From: Acidobacteriota bacterium
GTDB taxonomy: Bacteria > Acidobacteriota > Vicinamibacteria > Vicinamibacterales > CAVVIG01
Direction: 5' to 3'
DNA: 64,000 bases
Assembly: GCA_018268955.1 (NCBI GenBank)
Contig: JAFDVO010000022.1
Coordinates: 62,001-126,000, forward strand
The notes under the pieces: generated by a model
Seen by the model: the letters and a program-made list of their open reading frames with translations, nothing else
What the model was told of the DNA's origin: nothing
Database searches by the model: none
Shown: positions 51,152-59,490 of the stretch, in pieces
Layout: each line of letters begins with the position of its first letter
Numbering within the stretch: position 1 is the stretch's first letter
Program-made: the position numbers and the translations under genes

Positions 51152-52207
51152 CTAGAGTCTCGAGAAATCTGTGAGGACCGATTTGTCTCCGAGCACGACG
51201 CCGTTGTCGAGCGACGCGCTGCGGCCGATGTGGCAGTGCCGACCCATGATGGAGTTGCGGACCGTCGCCTCCTGGCTGACGCGCGAACTGGACCACAGGA
51301 TCGATCGGTCGATGACCGCGTGCTCCTCGATGTGGCACTGCCGGCCGACGACACTGTACGGGCCGACCTTCGCGCCCGCCTTCACCACCGCGCCATCGTC
51401 GATGTAGCAGGGGCCCTCAATCACCGCGCCGTCCTCGACCCGCGCGTTCGGGGAGATCCACGCCGAACCTGGCGCGCTGGCGAACGGTGCCGCCACACAG
51501 CGGCCGTCCATGATGTCGCGATGGACCTGCGTGTACTTCTCCGGCGTGCCGATGTCGATCCAGTAGCCGCGGTACACGTAGGCGACGAACGTCTCGTTGC
51601 GCTCGATCAGCGACGGGAAGAAGCTGCGCTCGATCGACCATGGTTCACCCTTCGGGATCCGGTCGAAGGTATCGGGCTCGAGGATGTAGATGCCGGCGTT
51701 GATCGTGTCGCACGTGATCTCGTCGGCCTTCGGCTTCTCGAGGAACCGCTGGATGTTGCCATCCGCGTCGGTCTCGACGAGTCCGTACGCCGTCGGGTTC
51801 TCCACCGGCGTGAGGACGATGGTCGCCTTCGCCTTCCGCTCGCGGTGCAGCTTCAGCACCGCGGCAAGATCCACGTTCGTCAGCACGTCGCCGTTGAAGA
51901 CGACGACCGACTCGTGCAGCGATTCGCCCGCGTAGCGCACCGCACCGGCGGTGCCGAGCGGTTCGGGTTCGACGACGTAGCGGATGTTGAGCCCGGCTTC
52001 ACTGCCGTCGCCGAAGATCTCCTCGATCCGGCGTGGCTGGTAATTGAGGCTCAGGATGACCTCGTCGATCTCCGGAACCTGCTTCAGGAGGTCGAGCTGG
52101 TAGTGGAGGAATGGCCGCTCGAAGATGGGCACGATCGGCTTCGGCGTGTGGATCGTCAGTGGTCGGAGGCGCGTGCCCTTGCCCCCTGCGAGCATGATCG
52201 CCTTCAT
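51152..52207 (-). CDS. Mannose-1-phosphate guanylyltransferase-like nucleotidyltransferase
   Basis: 351 residues. The nucleotidyltransferase domain has the signature MKAIMLAGGKGTRLRPLT, followed by PKPIVPIFERPFLHYQLDL and FNGDVLTNVDL (metal Asp). From about 245 it ends in a left-handed beta helix (hexapeptide repeats such as ARVEDGAVIEGP, AVVKAGAKVGPYS). It would make an NDP-sugar from hexose-1-phosphate and NTP; GDP-mannose is likely given the phosphomannomutase next to it, but glucose-1-phosphate thymidylyl- or uridylyltransferase cannot be excluded. ATG 52207 is chosen over an in-frame TTG at 52213. Confidence 0.85.
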   Translation of the reverse strand: MKAIMLAGGKGTRLRPLTIHTPKPIVPIFERPFLHYQLDLLKQVPEIDEVILSLNYQPRRIEEIFGDGSEAGLNIRYVVEPEPLGTAGAVRYAGESLHESVVVFNGDVLTNVDLAAVLKLHRERKAKATIVLTPVENPTAYGLVETDADGNIQRFLEKPKADEITCDTINAGIYILEPDTFDRIPKGEPWSIERSFFPSLIERNETFVAYVYRGYWIDIGTPEKYTQVHRDIMDGRCVAAPFASAPGSAWISPNARVEDGAVIEGPCYIDDGAVVKAGAKVGPYSVVGRQCHIEEHAVIDRSILWSSSRVSQEATVRNSIMGRHCHIGRSASLDNGVVLGDKSVLTDFSRL

Positions 52208-52242
52208 AGGCAATCAGCGATGTTATCATGCGGACCGCCCTC

Positions 52243-52797
52243 ATGAACCTCCCGAACGCCCTGTCGGTCACGCGGATTTTCCTCGTGCCGCTGCTCGTGG
52301 TGGTGCTGCTCACGAAGTTCGAGGGGCGCATGATCCTCGGGGTCCGCAAGGAGCTGGTCGGCGCCGCGATCTTCGGCATCGCCTCACTGACAGACTGGCT
52401 CGATGGCTACCTCGCGCGCCGCCGCGGACAGGTGACCGCGCTCGGGCAGTTCATCGACCCGTTCGCAGACAAGCTGCTCACCATTGCCGCCTTCATCTCG
52501 CTGGTGCAGATGGATCTCGCGCCGGCCTGGATGGTCGCGATCATCATCGGCCGCGAGTTCGCGGTCACCGCACTCCGCTCGCTCGCGCACGCGCGCGGCG
52601 CCGCCATGCCGGCCTCGCCGCTCGGCAAGGTGAAGATGATTTCGCAGATCGTCGCGATTCTGGCGCTGATCCTCGGGAAGGATCACCTGCACGGCTTTGC
52701 CGTGATCGGCCAGATTGCGCTGTGGGTGGTCGTGCTGACGGCGCTCATCTCCGCCGCGGACTACTTCCGGCGGTTCGGAAAATACCTGATCCCCTGA
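52243..52797 (+). CDS. pgsA: CDP-diacylglycerol--glycerol-3-phosphate 3-phosphatidyltransferase
   Basis: 184 residues with four to five membrane helices. The CDP-alcohol phosphotransferase motif is clear: DWLDGYLARRRGQVTALGQF followed by IDPFADK (DGxxAR...GxxxDxxxD). It makes phosphatidylglycerol phosphate at the inner membrane. The start MNLPNALSVTRIFLVPLL fits the family at ATG 52243; the earlier ATG 52228 overlaps a TATCAT box and is less likely. It is divergent from the guanylyltransferase-like gene, with about 35 bp between starts. Confidence 0.92.
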   Translation: MNLPNALSVTRIFLVPLLVVVLLTKFEGRMILGVRKELVGAAIFGIASLTDWLDGYLARRRGQVTALGQFIDPFADKLLTIAAFISLVQMDLAPAWMVAIIIGREFAVTALRSLAHARGAAMPASPLGKVKMISQIVAILALILGKDHLHGFAVIGQIALWVVVLTALISAADYFRRFGKYLIP

Positions 52798-52799
52798 CG

Positions 52800-52968
52800 C
52801 AGAGCGAACTGAGAACTTAGAGTGCGTTTCAATAAATATAAGAGCGCTACCGCGGAGTGCGCGGAGATCCTTCTGAAGACAGTGTGGCTCCGTGTGCTCC
52901 GTGATCTCCGTGGTGGAGCTTGAAACAGGCTCTTACTTCTGAATTCTGAACTCCAACTTCTGACTTCC
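52800..52968. repeat. Composite intergenic repeat between convergent pgsA and bamD
   Basis: Fills the whole gap between two stop codons. Outer parts are 7-bp-type repeats (AACTGAG, AACTTAG on the left; ACTTCTG, AATTCTG, AACTCCA, ACTTCTG on the right). The core has CGCGGAGATC and, 40 bp on, 9-bp units CTCCGTG-TG, CTCCGTG-AT, CTCCGTG-GT, able to pair. Also GTTTCAA (52826) with TTGAAAC (52920), and TAAGAGC (52839) with GCTCTTA (52929), crossing each other. Confidence 0.7.
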
Positions 52969-53889
52969 TCAGGGTTGCGTCGTCTTCACCGTCGCGGTGC
53001 CTGGCGCCGGGCCCGCGCCGGGAGTGCCGCTGGCGCCTGCGCGCGGTGCCGACGCGGTTGCCGTGGGCGTGGGCGGCTGGGGTGCGTCGATTGACTGGGC
53101 CGCCTTGATCTCGTCAATGCGCTTCTTCGCCTGCTCCAGGTACTCGCTCTGCTCGAACTCGGCGACCAGCTTCTCGTAGATCGGCAGCGCCTCGGCCTTG
53201 CGGTTCACCTGCACGAGCGACTCGCCGAGGTAGTAGTAGGCGCCGTCACGCCCGGTGTAGTTCGGATCGCTCTTGATCAGCGTGGAGAGCCGATCGATCG
53301 CGCCCGGGAACCAGCGGATGCGCCAGTAGAACCGGCCGACTTCGAACTCGGCCTCGCTCAGGCGATCCTTGGCATCGCGCAGCTTGGCCTGGACTTCCGG
53401 CAGCAGCGCGCTGTTCGGGTAGCGCGTGACGAAGGTCTCGAGTTCGCGGATCGCCTCGCGGGTTTCGGTCTGGTCGCGCTGCGGAGCGCGCATCTGCCGG
53501 AAGTGGGCGAGACCGAGCTTGTACTGCGCGTAGTCCGCTCGCGGATGCGTCGGGTAGAACGAGAGGAACTCCTGGAACTCCGCGATGGCGAGGACCAGGG
53601 CTTCGGGTGAGCCCTCGCCGAGGTACGTGTCGCCGATCCCGAGCTTGGCATCCGGGCGGACCGGGCTCTGCGTGTAGGTTTCCGTGACCTGCTTGAAGAA
53701 CTCGCGCGCGGTGACCCACTTCTTCCGGTCCAGCGCTTCCTTGCCGCGTTCGTAGAGGAACACGTCGGGCTGGGCCGTGCCGGGAGGCACCGCGCGGCGT
53801 CCGTTCGCCGACGCGCAGGCCGAGGCGAGCGCGGTAAGGAGGACGAGCGCGACGAACGCCGACGAACGTCGAAGCAGAGAAACGGCCAT
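52969..53889 (-). CDS. bamD: Outer-membrane assembly lipoprotein BamD-like
   Basis: 306 residues. A lipoprotein signal (LVLLTALASACAS, lipidated Cys near residue 25) is followed by TPR-like helices: YERGKEALDRKKWVTAREFF, FYPTHPRADYAQYKLGLAHF, RDQTETREAIRELETFVTRY and YYYLGESLVQVNRKAEALPI. This is the layout of BamD/YfiO, the essential helical subunit of the Bam complex that folds outer-membrane barrels. The C-terminal 45 residues are Pro/Ala/Thr-rich. ATG 53889 starts 2 bp after the epimerase stop. Being last in an operon with cytosolic enzymes is unusual. Confidence 0.86.
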   Translation of the reverse strand: MAVSLLRRSSAFVALVLLTALASACASANGRRAVPPGTAQPDVFLYERGKEALDRKKWVTAREFFKQVTETYTQSPVRPDAKLGIGDTYLGEGSPEALVLAIAEFQEFLSFYPTHPRADYAQYKLGLAHFRQMRAPQRDQTETREAIRELETFVTRYPNSALLPEVQAKLRDAKDRLSEAEFEVGRFYWRIRWFPGAIDRLSTLIKSDPNYTGRDGAYYYLGESLVQVNRKAEALPIYEKLVAEFEQSEYLEQAKKRIDEIKAAQSIDAPQPPTPTATASAPRAGASGTPGAGPAPGTATVKTTQP

Positions 53890-53891
53890 GG

Positions 53892-54830
53892 TCACAGGAT
53901 GCTCGCCAGCCACTGGTATTCCGCGGCCAGTCCGCGTTCCAGATCGAACGCCGGCCTGAACGCGAGATCGCGACGGGCCAGTTCGGTATCCGCGTAGGTG
54001 TGGCGCATGTCGCCCTTCTGGGCCGGCTCACGCGCGATGATCGGCGCCTTCCCGGCCACGCGCCCGATGATCTCGAGCACATGGTTCAGCGAGACGCGGG
54101 AGCCGCCTCCGATATTGTATACACGCCCCGCAACCCCCCGTTCCGCCGCCGCGATGTTGGCGTCGACGATGTCCTCGATGTAGGTGAAGTCGCGGGTCTG
54201 CTCGCCATCGCCGTACACCGCAATCGGCTGCCCCTGAATGGTTGCGCGCAGGAACTTGTGGAACCCCATGTCGGGACGCTGCCGAGGTCCGTAGACCGTG
54301 AAGTAGCGCAGGGAGACGGTCGGCACGCCGTAGTTCACGAAGTAGAGGTAGCAGAGCTGCTCGGCCGCCAGTTTCGTCACGCCGTACGGCGAGACCGGCT
54401 GCGGGAGCGCATCCTCGCGCATCGGCATCTGGACGAGATCGCCGTACACCGACGAACTGGACGCATAGACCAGCCGCTCGATCGGCGACCCGACGCAGGC
54501 TTCGAGCAGGCGCTGCGTCGCCTCGATGTTGTTGGTCGTGTAGATGTCGAAGTCGCGTCCCCAGCTCTTGCGGACCCCCGCCTGCGCCGCCTGGTGGAAC
54601 ACGTGCGTGCGGTCGGAGAGGACGGCCCTCAAGTCGACATCCTGGACGCGCGCCTCGATGAAGCGGAAGTTCGGCGCGGTGCGCAGGAAGGCGAGGTTCC
54701 GCTCCTTGTACTCACGCGGGTAGTAGTCGGTGAAGCAGTCGATGCCGACCACGTCATGGCCGCCGCGGACGAGCCGTTCGGCCAGCGTGGACCCGATGAA
54801 GCCGGCCACGCCGGTGATGAGTGCCTTCAT
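53892..54830 (-). CDS. NAD-dependent sugar epimerase (UDP-glucuronate/glucose 4-epimerase-like)
   Basis: 312 residues of the extended short-chain dehydrogenase family. NAD loop ITGVAGFIGSTLAERL at 5-20, catalytic SSSSVYGD and YGVTKLAAEQL (Tyr and Lys), RYFTVYGPRQRPDMGFHKFL, and RDFTYIEDIVDAN. The FTDYYPREYKERNL loop is like that of UDP-glucuronate 4-epimerases. It would supply a modified sugar for envelope glycans. Its ATG overlaps the stop of the thioesterase gene (ATGA), tying it into the operon. The exact sugar is not certain. Confidence 0.88.
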   Translation of the reverse strand: MKALITGVAGFIGSTLAERLVRGGHDVVGIDCFTDYYPREYKERNLAFLRTAPNFRFIEARVQDVDLRAVLSDRTHVFHQAAQAGVRKSWGRDFDIYTTNNIEATQRLLEACVGSPIERLVYASSSSVYGDLVQMPMREDALPQPVSPYGVTKLAAEQLCYLYFVNYGVPTVSLRYFTVYGPRQRPDMGFHKFLRATIQGQPIAVYGDGEQTRDFTYIEDIVDANIAAAERGVAGRVYNIGGGSRVSLNHVLEIIGRVAGKAPIIAREPAQKGDMRHTYADTELARRDLAFRPAFDLERGLAAEYQWLASIL

Positions 54831-55234
54831 GCGCCTCGCGGAAACAGGGAGACGACCCGCGCCGGCAGCTTCCTGGGCCGCCCGCCCGGATCGAGTGATG
54901 CGTGGACCGTGTGCCCGGTCGCGAGCACGACCGCGTCGGCACGCCGCACCACCTGGTAATCGAAACGAACGCGCACCGGCGAGAGCAGCAGGCCGGTGGC
55001 GCGAATGTCCAGTTCGTCATCGTACCGCGCCGACTGGCGGTACTCACAATGGGCCTCGATGACCGGCAGCGTGAAGCCGTCGGTCTCCATCTCGCGATAC
55101 GACCAGCCGGCCTGCCGCAGCCACTCCGTACGGCCGACCTCGAACCAGACGAGATAGTTGGCGTAGTACACCACACCCATCTTGTCCGTTTCGGCGTAGC
55201 GGACCCGCACCAGGAACGACGAGGTCAGGCTCAA
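54827..55234 (-). CDS. YbgC/FadM-type acyl-CoA thioesterase
   Basis: 135 residues, a single hot-dog fold. The catalytic loop RYAETDKMGVVYYANYLVWF matches the YbgC and 4-hydroxybenzoyl-CoA thioesterase group (Asp in ETD position, then GxVYxxxY). It hydrolyses an acyl-CoA in the cytoplasm; the chain length or aromatic preference is unknown. YbgC is often linked to the Tol-Pal system, and here it lies in an operon that ends in bamD, also an envelope gene. Both ends overlap its neighbours by 4 bp. Confidence 0.9.
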   Translation of the reverse strand: MSLTSSFLVRVRYAETDKMGVVYYANYLVWFEVGRTEWLRQAGWSYREMETDGFTLPVIEAHCEYRQSARYDDELDIRATGLLLSPVRVRFDYQVVRRADAVVLATGHTVHASLDPGGRPRKLPARVVSLFPRGA

Positions 55235-55920
55235 CGGGCGGCGCTTCCTGCCGGAAGGGCGGCCGACGCCGCGGCTCGCAGGTCCCGGGTCGCGCGCTCC
55301 GGGTCCGCGGTTCCGAAGATCGCATTTCCGGCCACGAGGATGCGCGCTCCGGCCGCGACCACCCGTGGCGCCGTCTGCAGGTCGATGCCGCCGTCGATTT
55401 CGATCGGGGCCGCGGCGTTGCCCGACCGGTCCAGCAGTTCACGCACCGCTGCCACTTTGGACTCGCTCCGCGCGATGAAAGTCTGGCCCCCGAAACCCGG
55501 GTTCACCGACATCACCAGCACGAAGTCCACGTCCCCGGCGATCTCCTCGAGCGCCACGACCGGGGTCGACGGGTTGAGCACCACGCCAGCCTTCACGCCG
55601 AGCGCCTTGATCGCCTGCACCGTCCGGTGCAGGTGAGGAAGGACCTCCACATGGACTGACAGCATCGCCGCGCCAGCCGCGGCGAACGCCTCGATATAGC
55701 GGTCGGGGTCGGAAATCATCAGGTGCACATCGAGCGGCTTCGTGGCGACCCGCTTCAGTGCCTTCACGACCGGCGGACCGATGGTGATGTTCGGAACGAA
55801 GTGGCCGTCCATGACGTCGACGTGGATCAGATCCGCGCCGGCGCGCTCGACGCGGGCAATCGCCTCGCCGAGAGCGGCGAAGTCGGCGGACAGAATGGAC
55901 GGGGCAATCTGGACGTTCAC
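55231..55920 (-). CDS. rpe: Ribulose-phosphate 3-epimerase
   Basis: 229 residues, standard Rpe length. It interconverts ribulose- and xylulose-5-phosphate in the pentose phosphate pathway. Motifs: IAPSILSADFAALGEAI, HVDVMDGHFVPNITIGP (metal His and Asp), DVHLMISDP, MSVNPGFGGQTFI (Met/metal and phosphate site) and IEIDGGIDLQTA. GTG 55920 overlaps the PASTA gene stop (GTGA) and the end overlaps the thioesterase ATG (ATGA). The longer frame to 56619 overlaps the PASTA gene and is rejected. Confidence 0.95.
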   Translation of the reverse strand: MNVQIAPSILSADFAALGEAIARVERAGADLIHVDVMDGHFVPNITIGPPVVKALKRVATKPLDVHLMISDPDRYIEAFAAAGAAMLSVHVEVLPHLHRTVQAIKALGVKAGVVLNPSTPVVALEEIAGDVDFVLVMSVNPGFGGQTFIARSESKVAAVRELLDRSGNAAAPIEIDGGIDLQTAPRVVAAGARILVAGNAIFGTADPERATRDLRAAASAALPAGSAAR

Positions 55921-56639
55921 CTGCTGACCTCGAGCGAAATCGGTTCGCCGGATGCAATCTGGAACCCGGCCTGCGGGTTCTGCCGCAGCACGATGCCGGC
56001 GGCGACACCCGGATAGGGCGACGAGGCGACCACCGCGACGCGGAACCCGCGCTGGCGCAGCAGCGTGGCGGCACGTTCGCCGTTCACGCCAATGAGATCC
56101 GGCATCACGTAGTTCACCGCCTGCTCGGCCCGGTTCACGAGCAGGGCAACCCTGGTCCCCGGCGTCGTCGGCGCCGGATCCTGCGCCACGATCACGTCGG
56201 CGCCGAACGAGGCCGACCGGATTTCGGAGAGGCTCGCCTGCTCGAGCCCGTCCTGCGTCAGCCGCATGCTCGCCGTACGTTCCGTTTCGCCAGTGAGCGC
56301 AGGCACGACGGCCGACCGCGGCCCGCTGCTCAACCACAACCGGATGCTCCGCTGCTCCCTCGACACGGTCCCGGCCGGTGGATCCTGCGCGAGGACACGG
56401 CCAGCGGCAATCTTCGGGTCTGGGCGACGCACGTCGTCGAGTTTCACCGCGAGGCCGAGATCGGCCGCGACGGACGACGCCTCGTTGGCGGTGCGGTTGA
56501 CCAGGTTCGGCACCTGCACTTCGCGCGCCTTGAGCGCGACGCGCATGGCGGCCGCGGCACTCAGCAGATAGGTCGCCACGAGCGCCCCGGCCAGCAGCAG
56601 GAGCTTGCCGGCGCTCCACACGCGCGACGTGAAGGCCAT
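55917..56639 (-). CDS. Membrane-anchored protein with three PASTA domains
   Basis: 240 residues. One N-terminal membrane helix (LLLLAGALVATYLLSAAAA), then three PASTA repeats beginning near VQVPNLVNRTANEA, SAVVPALTGETERTASMRL and NYVMPDLIGVNGERAATLL. PASTA domains bind peptidoglycan fragments and occur in Ser/Thr kinases and penicillin-binding proteins. Here no kinase or transpeptidase domain is attached. It stands between rsmB and rpe, a place where a PASTA protein occurs in some other genomes. A sensor or scaffold of the cell wall is plausible. ATG 56639, 16 bp after rsmB. Confidence 0.88.
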   Translation of the reverse strand: MAFTSRVWSAGKLLLLAGALVATYLLSAAAAMRVALKAREVQVPNLVNRTANEASSVAADLGLAVKLDDVRRPDPKIAAGRVLAQDPPAGTVSREQRSIRLWLSSGPRSAVVPALTGETERTASMRLTQDGLEQASLSEIRSASFGADVIVAQDPAPTTPGTRVALLVNRAEQAVNYVMPDLIGVNGERAATLLRQRGFRVAVVASSPYPGVAAGIVLRQNPQAGFQIASGEPISLEVSR

Positions 56640-56654
56640 GGACTGAAAAGCGTA

Positions 56655-58013
56655 CTACAACTGCCGCGCACGCTCGAATACCGCGCCGAAGAACAGCTCG
56701 AGCCCATGCCGGTCCGGTTCGGTGCGCAGGTGCCCGGCCCGATCGACCAGTTCGGCGTGCAACGACGGATGGGCCATGTCGGCCCGAACGGGGGCGAAGT
56801 CACCATGCCGGGTGAGGAAGGCGGCAGCCACCTGCTCGTTCTCTTCCGGCTCGCTCGAACAGGTGGCGTACACCAGACGACCGCCAGGCGCAACGACCGC
56901 GGCTGCGTTCGCCAGCATCCGCTGTTGCGCCGCGGCGAGCGCGGGCAGGTCCTCTGCGGTGCGCCTCCACCGGATGTCCGGATCGCGCCGCAACGTCCCG
57001 AGGCCCGAGCACGGAGCATCGACCAGGACGGTGGAGAAGACCGGCGCGAACGGGAGCGGCTGCGTCAGGTCGGCCTGGACCAGCCGGACGTTCGTCACGC
57101 CGGTCGCGGCCACCGTGTCGCGCAGCAGCGCCATGCGCCGCGGGCGCACGTCACACGCCACCAGCAGCGCGCCCTCGCCGAGCGTCGCCGCGATCGCCGT
57201 GGTCTTGCCACCGGGAGAGGCGCAGGTGTCGAGCACGCGCGCGCCCGGCGACGCACCGGCCAGCAACGTCACGAGCTGCGACGCTTCATCCTGCACGACG
57301 AACGCCCCGCGCCATGTGTCGTCCCGCAGGCTGCCGCGGTCGACCACGATGCCATCGGGAGCGTAGCGGGCCGCCCTCGCGTCGACCTCGGCCTCGGTGA
57401 GCCGCTCGAGAAGCGCGTCCCGGGTCGTGCGTCGGTGATTGGCCCTGATCGTCAACGGCGCCGGCTCGTTGTTGAACCGCGCCCATGCTTCGGCACGGGC
57501 GAACCCGACCCGGTCGAGCCAGCGCTCCACGAGCCAGCGCGGATGCGACAGCGTCACGCTCAAGAACGCGAGCGCTGCGTCGCGATCGGTCGCGTTCGCG
57601 GGCCGTGGAGGGAAGGGCAGCGCCGTCCGTGTGCGCGACACCTTGCGCAAGACGGCGTTCACGAATCCCGACGCGCTCTTCTTCCCAACCTTCTTCGTCA
57701 ACTGCACCCCATCGTCGACGACTGCAGACGCCGGGACGCGTGTCAGGTGGAGGAGCTGGTAGAGGCTGAGCCGCAGGATGTCGACCACTTCGGGGTCGAG
57801 CTTTGCGATGGGCCGACGCGCGGCATCCGCAATGAGGAAGTCGAGTGCCGCCTGCCAGCGGACCGTGCCGACGGCGATGTCCGTGGCCAATGCGCGATCG
57901 CGCTCGTCTTCGAGCGTGTCGCGGACCGCGGCGACGGCCGCGGGCAGGTCGCTGCGTCCTTTGGCGATCCGCCGCAGGATCTCGTACGCGGCGATCCGCG
58001 CTGGCGCGATCAT
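56655..58013 (-). CDS. rsmB: 16S rRNA (cytosine-5-)-methyltransferase RsmB
   Basis: 452 residues. The N-terminal 140 are a NusB-like RNA-binding domain (AAYEILRRIAKGRSDLPAAV; RLSLYQLLHLTRVPASAVVD; KKSASGFVNAVLRK). The C-terminal m5C methyltransferase domain has VLDTCASPGGKTTAIAATLG (SAM loop), VDAPCSGLGTLRRDPDIRW and YATCSSEPEENEQV, with the two conserved cysteines in PCS and TCS. RsmB modifies C967 of 16S rRNA. Its ATG overlaps the fmt stop (ATGA); def-fmt-rsmB is a widely conserved order. Confidence 0.94.
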   Translation of the reverse strand: MIAPARIAAYEILRRIAKGRSDLPAAVAAVRDTLEDERDRALATDIAVGTVRWQAALDFLIADAARRPIAKLDPEVVDILRLSLYQLLHLTRVPASAVVDDGVQLTKKVGKKSASGFVNAVLRKVSRTRTALPFPPRPANATDRDAALAFLSVTLSHPRWLVERWLDRVGFARAEAWARFNNEPAPLTIRANHRRTTRDALLERLTEAEVDARAARYAPDGIVVDRGSLRDDTWRGAFVVQDEASQLVTLLAGASPGARVLDTCASPGGKTTAIAATLGEGALLVACDVRPRRMALLRDTVAATGVTNVRLVQADLTQPLPFAPVFSTVLVDAPCSGLGTLRRDPDIRWRRTAEDLPALAAAQQRMLANAAAVVAPGGRLVYATCSSEPEENEQVAAAFLTRHGDFAPVRADMAHPSLHAELVDRAGHLRTEPDRHGLELFFGAVFERARQL

Positions 58014-58963
58014 GGCTGCGAGGCGAAGCGCGTGCCTGGCGCGATTCGGCGTCCCGCGAGGAACTCGCGTGTGCGTGTTGCGCGGCGACCTTCCGCCTGC
58101 AGTTCGGTGATGTGCAAGGTGCCGGCGCCGGTGGCCACGATCAGGTCGTCGCCATGGGCCGCGAGAACGGTGCCCGGTTCGGCCCCGCTCGGGTCAGCCG
58201 ACCACGTCGACCGCCACAGAATCAGGCGTTGACCGTCGAGCCACGAGAACGCGTGCGGCCACGGATACAGCCCGCGGATCTGGTTGTGAATGGCCTCAGC
58301 CGACATCGTCCAGTCGATCACCCCATCGTCTTTCGTGAGGCGATTGGCGTACGTGACCAGGCGTTCGTCCTGCGGAACCTCCTCGACCGGGCCTTCGGCC
58401 ATGCGGTCGAGCGTCGCGACCAGCGCCGCGGCGCCGAGCACGGCGAGGTCCCGTTCGACCTCGTCGCTCGTGTCATCCACCCCGATCGGACGCCTGACGG
58501 TGGCGAGCATCGCACCGGCATCAAGCGCCTTGACGACGCGCATGATCGTGACGCCGGTCTCTGCGTCGCCCGCAATGACGGCGCGATGCACGGGTGCCGC
58601 ACCACGCCAGCGGGGCAGCAGTGACGCGTGGACGTTGATCATCCCGAGTCGCGGGATGTCGAGCACCGCCTGGCTCAGGATCTTCCCGTACGCCGCAACT
58701 ACGCCGATGTCCGCTCCGAGGGCCCGGAGGCTGTCGCGCACGCCTTCGTCCTTCAGCGTGACCGGCTGGAGCACAGGGACCCCCGCCGCTCGCGCGCGAG
58801 CCTTGACCGCGCCTTCCGTTTCCTTCTGGCCTCGTCCGCGTGGCTTGTCCGGTTGCGTGACCACGCCGACGACCGCGTGGCGGGAGGCGAGGAGGGCGTC
58901 GAGGGTGGGCACGGCGAACTGCGGCGTCCCCATGAACAGCACCTTGAGTGCTGGAGCGCTCAC
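58010..58963 (-). CDS. fmt: Methionyl-tRNA formyltransferase
   Basis: 317 residues. The formyl donor site and family marks are clear: LKVLFMGTPQFAVPTLDALL, VTQPDKPRGRGQKE, YGKILSQAVLDIPRLGMINV, HASLLPRWRGAAPVHRAVIA (SLLPxxRG) and GDAETGVTIMRVVKALDAG. It formylates initiator Met-tRNA in the cytoplasm. I use GTG 58963, which overlaps the def stop (GTGA); a GTG at 58966 is equally close, and the long frame to 59197 overlaps def. The order def-fmt-rsmB is typical. Confidence 0.95.
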   Translation of the reverse strand: MSAPALKVLFMGTPQFAVPTLDALLASRHAVVGVVTQPDKPRGRGQKETEGAVKARARAAGVPVLQPVTLKDEGVRDSLRALGADIGVVAAYGKILSQAVLDIPRLGMINVHASLLPRWRGAAPVHRAVIAGDAETGVTIMRVVKALDAGAMLATVRRPIGVDDTSDEVERDLAVLGAAALVATLDRMAEGPVEEVPQDERLVTYANRLTKDDGVIDWTMSAEAIHNQIRGLYPWPHAFSWLDGQRLILWRSTWSADPSGAEPGTVLAAHGDDLIVATGAGTLHITELQAEGRRATRTREFLAGRRIAPGTRFASQP

Positions 58964-59469
58964 CACTTGCCGGCCTTCGAGAGCTTTCGGATCTTGCGCA
59001 CGATCATCTCCCGCTTGATGCCGCGCAGGCGATCGACGAACAGCGTGCCGTCGAGGTGATCCATCTCGTGCTGGAACGCACGCGCCAGCAGGTCGGTGCC
59101 TTCGATCTGCTGCGGATGCCCGTGGCGATCGAGCCCCTTTACGACCGCACGCTTCGGCCTCACGACCGTGGCATTGAAGCCGGGGACGCTGAGGCACCCT
59201 TCCTCTTCGAGCTGCATGCCGTCCCGCTCGACGAACTCCGGGTTCACCATCACGATGAGGCCACTCGGGTCGCGGCCAATCGAGAGGTCGACGACGAAGA
59301 TCCGCAGCGGCACACCGATCTGCGGGGCGGCCAGGCCGATGCCGGGCGCCGCGTACATCGTCTCAGTCATGTCGGTGATGAGCTGATCGATCTGCGGCGT
59401 GATCTCTCCCACGGGGCGCGCGGGCGTGTGCAGGACGTCCGCACCGTAGCGGAGGAGGGGACGGAGCAT
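58960..59469 (-). CDS. def: Peptide deformylase
   Basis: 169 residues, the usual length. The three iron-site motifs are present: GIGLAAPQIG (43-52), EEEGCLSVPG (88-97, metal C92) and QHEMDHLDG (133-141, metal H134 and H138, catalytic E135). It removes the N-formyl group from new proteins. ATG 59469; the gap to aroC upstream holds a heptamer array. Coupled by overlap to fmt. Confidence 0.96.
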   Translation of the reverse strand: MLRPLLRYGADVLHTPARPVGEITPQIDQLITDMTETMYAAPGIGLAAPQIGVPLRIFVVDLSIGRDPSGLIVMVNPEFVERDGMQLEEEGCLSVPGFNATVVRPKRAVVKGLDRHGHPQQIEGTDLLARAFQHEMDHLDGTLFVDRLRGIKREMIVRKIRKLSKAGKW

Positions 59470-59490
59470 AGGGTGGGGGCTTCGATGTTC

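Noticed and set aside
58964..59197. N-terminal extension of the fmt frame
   Set aside because: It lies wholly within def and lacks homology-like sequence; the overlap GTGA at 58963 is the more natural start.
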